NCBI GenBank assembly: GCA_016180755.1 | Contig: JACPAO010000021.1 | Coordinates: 6,496 to 39,106, forward strand | From: Methanobacteriota archaeon | Lineage (GTDB): Archaea; Thermoplasmatota; E2; JACPAO01 | Direction of reading: 5' to 3' | DNA length: 32,611 nucleotides | In this document: positions 25,433-32,611 of the stretch, one piece after another | Numbering within the stretch: the first letter of the stretch is position 1 | Layout of the letters: every line of letters begins with the position of its first letter | Position numbers and translations under genes: made by a program | Notes under the pieces: model-generated | Told to the model about the DNA's origin: nothing | The model's database searches: none | The model's input: only the letters and a program-made list of their open reading frames with translations

Positions 25433-26020
25433 ATGACCATCGGCGTCGATTTCGACGACGTCCTCTACCCCTACCATCACTACCTCAAGCAGCGGATCCG
25501 GGCGAGGTGGGGCATCGACCTTTCCGGGGAGCGCGTCACGACGTTCTACTACGAGCACCACCCCTCGCTGGTCGCGCGTGGCGTCACGCGCGAGGCGCTT
25601 TGGGCCGAGATCCAGGGCGCCTGGCTCGTCGCCGAGGACCACGCGCACGCCGCACTTCTCGATCCCGACGCCCCGAAGATCCTCGAGGACCTTCAGCGCC
25701 GGCATCGCGTCGTCCTCATCTCGGCCCGTTCGACCAACGCGCTTCCGTTCCTCGAGAGTTTCCTCGAACGCCACGCGATCCGCCCGCACGAGATCCAGCT
25801 CGGCCGTCAGGAGAAACGCGGCTTCGATGTACTCGTCGACGACTTCCCGAAGCACGTCGAGGAGAACGCCGTCGCCGGCGGCCACAGCATCCTCTACACG
25901 AGCGACGAGAACAGCAACTTCGACGAGTCGCGCCTTCCCCGGGTCCATCGCGTCCATTCCTGGCGCGAAGCCTCGCAGGTGATCGAGCGCATCGACGCGC
26001 GGAGGACCGGGCATGCCTAG
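25433..26020 (+). CDS. 5'(3')-deoxyribonucleotidase-like HAD protein
   Basis: MTIGVDFDDVLYPYHHYL, VVLISARSTNALPFLESFL, VLVDDFPKHVEENAVAGGHSILYT; alternative start ATG 25373 overlapping the previous stop. Confidence 0.65.
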   Translation: MTIGVDFDDVLYPYHHYLKQRIRARWGIDLSGERVTTFYYEHHPSLVARGVTREALWAEIQGAWLVAEDHAHAALLDPDAPKILEDLQRRHRVVLISARSTNALPFLESFLERHAIRPHEIQLGRQEKRGFDVLVDDFPKHVEENAVAGGHSILYTSDENSNFDESRLPRVHRVHSWREASQVIERIDARRTGHA

Positions 26021-26717
26021 GGAGACCCTCGAGGCGAAGCGGGCCCGGACCCTCGAGGTCATCGCGCGGTTGCGCGACGCCTACCCCGACGCCTCCATCT
26101 CCCTCGAGTACGGCAACGACTTCCAACTGCTCGTCGCCGTCATGCTCTCCGCGCAGTGCACGGACGCCATGGTGAACAAGGTCACGCGGACCCTGTTCAA
26201 GAAGTACCGGACCGTCGACGATTTCGCGCGCGCCGACCTGAAGACCCTCCAACGAGAGATCCGGTCGACGGGTTTCTTCCGGAACAAGTCCCGGGCCGTC
26301 ATCGCGGCGGCCAAAGCCGTCCGCGACCGGTTCGGGGGCCGCGTGCCCTCCACCATGGAGGAACTCGACTCCATCCCCGGCGTCGCCCGCAAGACCGCGA
26401 ACGTCGTCCTCTGGAACGCCTTCCGCAAGACCGAAGGGATCGCCGTCGACACGCACGTCACGCGGATCGCCAACCTCCTTCGGCTCACCCGACGCAAGGA
26501 CCCCGTCAGGATCGAGCAAGACCTCCTCCGTCTCGTCCCGCGGCACGAATGGGGCGTCTTCACGCATCACATCATCGACCATGGCCGTGCGGTCTGCATC
26601 GCCCGCCGGCCCCGGTGCGAAGCCTGCGTCCTCAACGACGTCTGCCCGTCGGCCGCCCGCCCCGCCGACCCGGCCCTCCTTCCGCAGGCGCTCGCCACGC
26701 CGAAACCGACGACTTAG
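26013..26717 (+). CDS. nth: Endonuclease III
   Basis: LLVAVMLSAQCTDAMVNKVTRTLF, ELDSIPGVARKTANVVLWNAF, VDTHVTRIANLLRL, C-terminal 4Fe-4S-type Cys cluster (CIARRPRCEACVLNDVC). Confidence 0.95.
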   Translation: MPRETLEAKRARTLEVIARLRDAYPDASISLEYGNDFQLLVAVMLSAQCTDAMVNKVTRTLFKKYRTVDDFARADLKTLQREIRSTGFFRNKSRAVIAAAKAVRDRFGGRVPSTMEELDSIPGVARKTANVVLWNAFRKTEGIAVDTHVTRIANLLRLTRRKDPVRIEQDLLRLVPRHEWGVFTHHIIDHGRAVCIARRPRCEACVLNDVCPSAARPADPALLPQALATPKPTT

Positions 26718-26743
26718 AAACCCGGAGCCGCCTGCGCGGCCGC

Positions 26744-27709
26744 GTGGCGGGTGGAGAGTACCCAACCGAGATCCCCCTACCGGGGCATGCGTGGGACTTC
26801 TTCAAGTGGCGGCGGGAGCACAAGCGCATCGCCAAGATGCACGAGGAGCGGGGCGAGACCCTTCCGGCGGTCTCGCGAAACGGCGCCGCCCTCCTTCGGG
26901 AGTCCGTCGACACGGTCACCTGGTCCGGGCACGCGTCCGTCATCACGCGCCTTGATGGCAAGACCGTCCTCGGCGACCCCGTCTGGTCGAACCGGATCGC
27001 CCTCATCATGCGACGGATGACGCCCGTCGCCCCGGCCTGGGAGGCCGTCCCGCCGCCCAACCTCATCACGATCAGCCACAACCACTACGACCATCTCGAC
27101 AACGGGACCATGAAGCGGGTGCGACGCGAGACACCCGTGGCCGTCCCGCTGGGCGTGGGAGGCTGGTTCCGCAAGCGGGGCTTCCGGGCGGTCCACGAGT
27201 TCAACTGGTGGGAGACCAAGGAGATCGATGGCCTGCAAGTGAGCTTCGTGCCGAGCCGCCACTTCAGCGGCCGCACCTTGTGGGACCGCAACAAGAGCCT
27301 CTTCGGCGGCTGGGTCGTGCAAGGCGACCGTCACGGCGTCTACCATTCCGGCGACACGGGCTACTTCGCCGGCTTCCGAGAGGTCGGCGACCGGTTCCCC
27401 GGCCTCGACGTCGCCTGCCTGCCCATCGGCGCCTACCTGCCGCCTTGGATCATGAAGGAGGTCCACACGGACCCCGACGAAGCCGGAAAGGCGTTCGTCG
27501 ACGTGAAGGCCCGCCGGATGCTGCCCATCCACTGGGGGACGTTCCGCCTGAGCGACGAAGCCATGGACGAACCACCCGCTCGGATCCGTGCGTTCTTCGA
27601 GAACCAGAAACTCGCCGCGGACCGCCTTCTTCTTCCCGACCTTGGAGAGGTGGTTCGGCTCGACGGCTCGGCGACTATCGGACCTTCGCCGTCGCGCCCC
27701 AGGCCTTGA
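26744..27709 (+). CDS. MBL-fold metallohydrolase (NAPE-PLD/UlaG-like)
   Basis: WSGHASVITRLDGKTVLGDPVW, ISHNHYDHLDNGTM, VSFVPSRHFSGRTLWDRNKSLFGGWVV, HSGDTGYF, LPIHWGTFRL; start trimmed to GTG 26744. Confidence 0.85.
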   Translation: MAGGEYPTEIPLPGHAWDFFKWRREHKRIAKMHEERGETLPAVSRNGAALLRESVDTVTWSGHASVITRLDGKTVLGDPVWSNRIALIMRRMTPVAPAWEAVPPPNLITISHNHYDHLDNGTMKRVRRETPVAVPLGVGGWFRKRGFRAVHEFNWWETKEIDGLQVSFVPSRHFSGRTLWDRNKSLFGGWVVQGDRHGVYHSGDTGYFAGFREVGDRFPGLDVACLPIGAYLPPWIMKEVHTDPDEAGKAFVDVKARRMLPIHWGTFRLSDEAMDEPPARIRAFFENQKLAADRLLLPDLGEVVRLDGSATIGPSPSRPRP

Positions 27710-28157
27710 GGGCCGAGACGACCTCCGCCGCGTGGCCCTCCGGCTTGACCTTCTCCCAAACCTTCGCGATTGTCTGGTCCGGCGCGATCAGGAAGGTCGA
27801 CCGCTGCATCCCCATGTACTTGCGGCCGTACATGTTCTTCTCGACCCACGTGCCGTAGGACTCGCTCAAGGGCCCCTCGTCGACAAGGAGCGGGAAATTG
27901 AGCCCGTACTTCTCCTTGAACTTCTGGTGGCTCACCGCGTTCTGGCGGCTCACGCCGAGGACGGTCGCGCCCGACTTCTCGAGCGGACCCATCTGGTCCC
28001 GGAAACTGCAGGCCTCCTTGGTGCAACCGGGCGTGTCGTCGGTCGGGTAGAAGTAGAGCACGACGGCCTTCCCCTTGTAGTCGGAGAGTCGATGGGTCTT
28101 GCCGGTCTCGTCCTTCGCGGTGAAGGACGGCGCCTTCTTGCCCTCTTGGGGAAGCAT
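27675..28157 (-). CDS. bcp: Thioredoxin-dependent peroxiredoxin (Bcp/PrxQ type)
   Basis: LYFYPTDDTPGCTKEACSFRDQM, MYGRKYMGMQRSTFLIAPDQTI; start trimmed to ATG 28157. Confidence 0.93.
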   Translation of the reverse strand: MLPQEGKKAPSFTAKDETGKTHRLSDYKGKAVVLYFYPTDDTPGCTKEACSFRDQMGPLEKSGATVLGVSRQNAVSHQKFKEKYGLNFPLLVDEGPLSESYGTWVEKNMYGRKYMGMQRSTFLIAPDQTIAKVWEKVKPEGHAAEVVSALKAWGATAKVR

Positions 28158-28254
28158 CGCGTCCCCGCGAAGGCCCCCGGCAATAAAACCCTCTTCGGCG
28201 AAACTACAAAACCCGTTTATACCGCCACCCTCCCTCCAAGCTTCGGCGTTCGAC

Positions 28255-29109
28255 GTGGTCTGGGTACGCGTAGGGTTGGCATTCGTCCTGTTCTGCGTCC
28301 CGTTTGCCGGCTGCATCGCGGCGGAGAGCTCCGACACAAGGGCCTCCAACTCGATCGCGCCGGCGGCCGTACCCACCGCGGCCGCCGACACGGGCTCCAT
28401 CGCGGGGAAGACGGTCGACGAGGAGCAGCTTCCCATCGAGGGCGTCGGCGTCGTCATCGCCGAGACACGCAACTCCACCAAGTCCGACGCCTCCGGACGG
28501 TTCACGTTCAACGACCTGCAGCCTGGGACGTACACGGTCCTCACCGGTCGCGCGGGGTTCAAGGAGCAGGCCAAGAAGGTGGACGTGGTCCCGGGAGAGA
28601 TCACCGAAGCGACGATTGTACTGATGGAGATCGCCCTTCCCGCTGAATGGGTCCAGGTGGATCGCCAATCGCAGGGAATGATCGCAGGAAGCTACGTCGC
28701 CGTCTACCCCAACGACCTCCAAAGCTGGAACAAGAAATGGTACCTCAAGGACGACCCCGCTGTCCTCGAAGGCATGCAGATCGAGGCAGACTGGCTTCCC
28801 TCCACCGCGCTCGGGAACGGGATCCGGTTCTGGTCCGCCATCCCGGCCTGGAACTCGGAGAAGACGCTCTGCGTGGGAAGCGGCTTCGACCCTTACGTCT
28901 GCGTCGTACCGCCTGAGAAATACAAGGTCGACTGGGGCTGCGACCACGCGAGCGAGCCCAACTCCTGCATCGCCCAGTGGCAATTCCGCCCGGGTGGTTC
29001 CAGCGGCACGCAGGGGCTAGTTGGCCTGTGGCCCCAAGACACCGTGACGGTCTATGTGAGCCACTTCTTCCGGATGCCGATGCCGGCGGAATACAAGGCG
29101 CGCGCCTAG
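28255..29109 (+). CDS. Putative lipoprotein with carboxypeptidase-regulatory-like domain
   Basis: VVWVRVGLAFVLFCVPFAGC lipobox; GSIAGKTVDEEQLPIEGVGVVIAETRNSTKSDASGRFTFNDLQPGTYTVL; start trimmed to GTG 28255. Confidence 0.65.
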   Translation: MVWVRVGLAFVLFCVPFAGCIAAESSDTRASNSIAPAAVPTAAADTGSIAGKTVDEEQLPIEGVGVVIAETRNSTKSDASGRFTFNDLQPGTYTVLTGRAGFKEQAKKVDVVPGEITEATIVLMEIALPAEWVQVDRQSQGMIAGSYVAVYPNDLQSWNKKWYLKDDPAVLEGMQIEADWLPSTALGNGIRFWSAIPAWNSEKTLCVGSGFDPYVCVVPPEKYKVDWGCDHASEPNSCIAQWQFRPGGSSGTQGLVGLWPQDTVTVYVSHFFRMPMPAEYKARA

Positions 29110-29140
29110 GCTTCACCCCGTCCGTGGCAGGCCGGCGTGG

Positions 29141-29722
29141 TCAGTGCCGCAACTTCACGAAGTGCTCTTTCTTCCACTTGATGCTGCAGCCGAAGGCGCG
29201 CGTGATGGGCTCTTTGACCTGCTGTCCGGCAAGGAGGCCGTCCATGGCGGCGCGAAGCTCCTTGGCGCGACCGAGCTTCGGGTTCTGCTGGTCCCCGTCG
29301 AACCGGCCCTGGTACCGAAGGAGCCGCTGCTGGTCGAAAAGCAAGACGTGCGGCGTGCACACGGCCCCGTACGCCTCCGCGACCTGCTGCGTCTCATCGA
29401 ACACGTACGGCATCACGAGCCCGTGCTCGCGCGCGTGCTGGACCATCGCCTCGAACCCGTCCTCGGGATACTCTTCGGGATCGTTGCTGTTGATGGCGAC
29501 GACCGCGACGCCCTTGGCCCCGTAGTCCTTCGCTACGTCGTTCATCCGTTCGCGGTACGCTTGCGCGTACGGACAGTGGTTGCAGTACCAGACAACGACG
29601 AGGAGCTTCTTGTCCCGGAACGAATCGAGCGAGTACGTCTTCTCGTCGACGCCGGGGAGGTTCCGGAACGTGGGGGCGGGGTCGCCGAGCTTCAGCTTGT
29701 ACGCGTCGGCGGTCGTGACCAT
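29141..29722 (-). CDS. Thioredoxin-like redoxin family protein
   Basis: WYCNHCPYAQAYRERMNDVAKDYGAKGVAVVAINSND; VCTPHVLLFD. Confidence 0.9.
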   Translation of the reverse strand: MVTTADAYKLKLGDPAPTFRNLPGVDEKTYSLDSFRDKKLLVVVWYCNHCPYAQAYRERMNDVAKDYGAKGVAVVAINSNDPEEYPEDGFEAMVQHAREHGLVMPYVFDETQQVAEAYGAVCTPHVLLFDQQRLLRYQGRFDGDQQNPKLGRAKELRAAMDGLLAGQQVKEPITRAFGCSIKWKKEHFVKLRH

Positions 29723-29807
29723 GGGTTGCGCCGGGCCCGGCCGAGGGCCGGCATCGTAGAAAACGGTTGGGCGACCTCTGGCGCCGTTTCGTGTCTTGTC
29801 CCAGGAA

Positions 29808-29818
29808 GCTATATTTAA
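29808..29818. promoter_or_regulatory. TATA-like element in the redoxin/sufB divergent intergenic region
   Basis: GCTATATTTAA immediately upstream of operator-like inverted repeat 1. Confidence 0.5.
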
Positions 29819-29829
29819 GGAGGAAATAA

Positions 29830-29845
29830 TTTAGGTGCGCCTAAA
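29830..29845. promoter_or_regulatory. Operator-like inverted repeat 1, TTTAGG-TGCG-CCTAAA
   Basis: 6-bp arms, 4-bp spacer; matches the TTAGG-N4-CCTAA architecture of DtxR/IdeR boxes. Confidence 0.7.
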
Positions 29846-29866
29846 ACGCTCGCTTAACTACAAGTA

Positions 29867-29880
29867 TTAGGGCCCCCTAA
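29867..29880. promoter_or_regulatory. Operator-like inverted repeat 2, TTAGG-GCCC-CCTAA
   Basis: Same TTAGG-N4-CCTAA architecture, centre-to-centre 36 bp from site 1. Confidence 0.7.
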
Positions 29881-29938
29881 CTCGCGACTGCAGTGGAAAC
29901 AAACCCCAGCTCTGGAGCACCCGCGACCAACCCGTCCG

Positions 29939-29946
29939 TATATAAG
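29939..29946 (+). promoter_or_regulatory. Candidate TATA box TATATAAG upstream of the preferred sufB ATG at 29980
   Basis: TATATAAG centred about 37 nt upstream of ATG 29980, inside the longest-ORF N-terminus. Confidence 0.5.
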
Positions 29947-29979
29947 CCAGCGACGGCTGGGCCGGCCCCCAGGACGTCC

Positions 29980-32487
29980 ATGAAGAACGAAGACGTCGCG
30001 GCCATCGCGAACCAGGACTACAAGTGGGGCTTCGTGAGCCCCCTCGACGAGGACACGCTGCCGCCCGGGCTCAACGAGGACGTCGTGCGGCTAATCAGCC
30101 AGAAGAAAGGGGAACCCGAGTGGCTCCTCGAATGGCGCCTCAAGGCGTACCGTCACTGGCGCAAGATGAAGGAACCCACCTGGCAGAACGTGCACTACCC
30201 TACGATCGACTACGAGGCGATCCGCTACTATTCCGCTCCCAAGAAGAAGAACCTCAAGTCGATGGACGAGGTCGATCCCGAGGTCAAGAAGACGTTCGAG
30301 AAGCTCGGGATCCCGCTCGAGGAGCAGAAGTTCCTTGCGGGCGTCGCCGTGGACGCCGTCATCGACTCCGCGAGCGTCACGACGACCTTCAAGAAGCAGC
30401 TTGGCGAGAAGGGAATCATCTTCTGCAGCTTCAGCGAGGCCGTCCGCGAGCATCCGGACCTCGTCAAGAAATACCTAGGCTCGGTCGTCCCGTACAACGA
30501 CAACTTCTTCGCGGCCCTCAACTCGGCCGTGTTCAGCGACGGAAGCTTCGCCTACATCCCCCCGGGCGTCCGATGCCCCGTCGAGCTTTCGACGTACTTC
30601 CGCATCAACGCGGCCGGGACGGGCCAGTTCGAGCGGACGTTGATCGTGGCGGAAAAGGGGAGCTACGTGAGCTACCTCGAAGGATGTCTTCCCGAATGGG
30701 AAGAGGTCAGCACCGGCGACCGGATGAAGCCCGTCTGGGACCTCGAGATCGGCGACACGGTCATGGACGGCCGCGGGCAGGAGACGAAGATCGCCAAGGT
30801 CATGCAGCGGTTCTACGACGGCCCGATGCACGAGATTGTCCCGCACAGCTCGGGAAACCGCTTCTTCGCGACGAGCGAACACCCGGTCCTCGTCCTCAAA
30901 GCCAGCAAGGTGCGACGCCGGAAGCGGGGCGCCCAACGGAGCGGGGACGTGCGCAAAGGCGCGCTCTCGAGGGTGGAGCCCGAGTTCATTCGCGCGTCGG
31001 ACGTGACGACGGGCGACTTTCTCGTGTATCCCATCAACAAACTGAGCCGCGAGGACCCGACGCTCTCCGACGACTTCCTCCGACTCCTCGGATGGTACGT
31101 CGCGGAAGGCTGCGCGACCAAGTTCAATGGATACCCGGCGCTCGAGTTCTCCCTAGGTTCTCACGAACCTGAGAACGTCGCCGACGTCTCGCGCCTCATC
31201 GAAGCCGTGGTCGGCAAGAAGCCCTCCGTCACACGCGACGAGAAACGTCCCGGCGTGTACCTCGTCGTCTACTCCAAGGAATTCAGCGACCTCATGGTGA
31301 AGCACGGCGGCAAGTACGCCGAGCAGAAGCGTTTCAGCAAGGCCGTCATGGACCTTCCGCCCGAGCGACAGCAGCTCGTCCTCGATACGTACTACAAGGG
31401 CGATGGGTGCGTCGGGAAACGGGGCCGGCTCGTCGATATCCGCGTGACGACGGTCTCCCGGGAGCTCGCGTTCCAAGTGCAGGAGATGCTGACGCGCAAG
31501 GGCATCTTCGGTTGCGTCAACGAACAGCCGGGCTACGCCGAGACCATGAAGGACGGGCGCACGATCACCCACGCTCGAAAGTACTGCGTGTACTACGCGC
31601 AGAACCCCCGCAGCCGCCGAGTCACGCGGCGCGGCGACGCATTCCTCGTTCCCGTGCGGAAGGTCTCCGCCAAGCCCTACCAGGGCCTCGTTTTCAACTT
31701 TGAGACCGAGGGCGAACCCCACACGTACAACGTGAAGGGTTTTGTCACCCACAACTGCACCGCCCCCATGCGTGACGAGAACCAGCTCCACGCGGCCGTC
31801 GTGGAACTCATCGCGCTCGACGACGCGGAGATCAAGTACAGCACGATCCAGAACTGGTACCCAGGCGACAAGGAAGGAAAGGGCGGAATCTACAACTTCG
31901 TCACGAAGCGCGGCAAATGCCTCGGACGCAAGAGCAAGATCAGCTGGTGCCAGGTCGAGACCGGTTCCGCGATCACGTGGAAGTACCCCAGCTGCATCCT
32001 GCAAGGCGACGAATCGCAGGGCGAGTTCTACTCGGTTGCCCTCACGAACCATCATCAGCAGGCCGACACGGGGACCAAGATGATCCACATCGGCAAGAAC
32101 ACGAAGTCCACGATCATCAGCAAAGGGATCTCCGCCGGCTTCGGCCAGAACACCTACCGCGGCCAGGTCAAGATCCTCCCGGGCGCGTCCGGCGCGCGCA
32201 ACTACAGCCAGTGCGATTCGCTGCTTCTTGGCGACAAGTGCGGCGCGCACACGTTCCCCTACATCGAGGTCAAGAACCCGACGGCCCAGATGGAGCACGA
32301 GGCCACGACGAGCAAGATCAGCGAAGAGCAGCTCTTCTACCTCAAGCAGCGCGGGATCTCGGAGGAGGACGCCGTGAACCTCATCGTGAATGGGTTCTGC
32401 AAGGACGTCTTCCTCAACCTCCCCATGGAGTTCGCGGTCGAGGCGCAGAAACTCCTCGGCGTCCAGCTCGAGGGGTCGGTCGGTTAG
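29980..32487 (+). CDS. sufB: SufB, Fe-S cluster assembly scaffold, interrupted by an intein
   Basis: N-extein DYKWGFVSPLDEDTLPPGLNEDVVRLISQKKGEPEWLLEWRLKAYRHWRKM...GSYVSYLEG; C-extein CTAPMRDENQLHAAVVELIALDDAEIKYSTIQNWYPGDKEGKGGIYNFVTKRG...SCILQGDESQGEFYSVALT; ORF track start is GTG 29893, ATG 29980 preferred. Confidence 0.95.
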   Translation: MKNEDVAAIANQDYKWGFVSPLDEDTLPPGLNEDVVRLISQKKGEPEWLLEWRLKAYRHWRKMKEPTWQNVHYPTIDYEAIRYYSAPKKKNLKSMDEVDPEVKKTFEKLGIPLEEQKFLAGVAVDAVIDSASVTTTFKKQLGEKGIIFCSFSEAVREHPDLVKKYLGSVVPYNDNFFAALNSAVFSDGSFAYIPPGVRCPVELSTYFRINAAGTGQFERTLIVAEKGSYVSYLEGCLPEWEEVSTGDRMKPVWDLEIGDTVMDGRGQETKIAKVMQRFYDGPMHEIVPHSSGNRFFATSEHPVLVLKASKVRRRKRGAQRSGDVRKGALSRVEPEFIRASDVTTGDFLVYPINKLSREDPTLSDDFLRLLGWYVAEGCATKFNGYPALEFSLGSHEPENVADVSRLIEAVVGKKPSVTRDEKRPGVYLVVYSKEFSDLMVKHGGKYAEQKRFSKAVMDLPPERQQLVLDTYYKGDGCVGKRGRLVDIRVTTVSRELAFQVQEMLTRKGIFGCVNEQPGYAETMKDGRTITHARKYCVYYAQNPRSRRVTRRGDAFLVPVRKVSAKPYQGLVFNFETEGEPHTYNVKGFVTHNCTAPMRDENQLHAAVVELIALDDAEIKYSTIQNWYPGDKEGKGGIYNFVTKRGKCLGRKSKISWCQVETGSAITWKYPSCILQGDESQGEFYSVALTNHHQQADTGTKMIHIGKNTKSTIISKGISAGFGQNTYRGQVKILPGASGARNYSQCDSLLLGDKCGAHTFPYIEVKNPTAQMEHEATTSKISEEQLFYLKQRGISEEDAVNLIVNGFCKDVFLNLPMEFAVEAQKLLGVQLEGSVG
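30685..31755 (+). mobile_element. In-frame intein (357 aa) with LAGLIDADG/DOD homing endonuclease domain within SufB
   Basis: Starts CLPEWEEVSTGDRMKPVWDLEIGDTVM, block B ATSEHPVLV, DOD motifs LLGWYVAEG and VLDTYYKGDG, block F YQGLVFNFETEGEPHTYNVKGFVTHN followed by Cys+1. Confidence 0.95.
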
Positions 32488-32509
32488 CTACACACGGTGG
32501 GAACCAACG

Positions 32510-32611
32510 ATGGCGACTCCTCTTCTCGAGATCAAGGACCTGCACGCGAACGTCGCGGGGAACAAGATCCTCAACGGCCTCAACCTCACGATCCACGACG
32601 GCGAGGTCCAC
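32510..32611 (+). CDS. sufC: SufC, Fe-S assembly ATPase (truncated by window end)
   Basis: MATPLLEIKDLHANVAGNKILNGLNLTIHDGEVH, typical SufC N-terminus directly after sufB. Confidence 0.85.
   Translation, partial: MATPLLEIKDLHANVAGNKILNGLNLTIHDGEVH

Overview
This is a high-GC, gene-dense archaeal chromosomal window, probably a MAG contig because it begins with a 15-nt poly-G run. Archaeal markers are a Cdc48/VCP AAA ATPase, an archaeal phosphoglycolate phosphatase, an Hjc-like resolvase, PGF-CTERM-like surface proteins and TATA-like promoters. Recognisable genes include cdc48, gamma-carbonic anhydrase, a DUF1015 protein, pdxT, a DnaQ-like exonuclease, rhomboid protease, RNase HII, an NfeD-SPFH pair, an ABC-2 exporter, PduO-type cobalamin adenosyltransferase, endonuclease III, an MBL-fold hydrolase, Bcp peroxiredoxin, a thioredoxin-like redoxin, and sufB followed by a truncated sufC. 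There are also many lipoproteins and cell-surface proteins. The most notable signals are: (1) a 14-bp intergenic repeat, AGTTAGGCACTAGG, with 8 exact and 2 variant copies confined to about 72-14192, nearly one per gene between 72 and 5213, in both orientations, and supplying stop codons to several genes; (2) a 357-aa LAGLIDADG-type intein inside SufB; (3) two TTAGG-N4-CCTAA inverted repeats upstream of sufB that resemble DtxR/IdeR operators; (4) a decayed TnpB C-terminus with a hairpin at its 3' end, next to cdc48; (5) two paralogous Thr-rich PGF-CTERM-like surface proteins; (6) probable single-base frameshifts in two genes. All calls are from reading the sequence; no database search was run.
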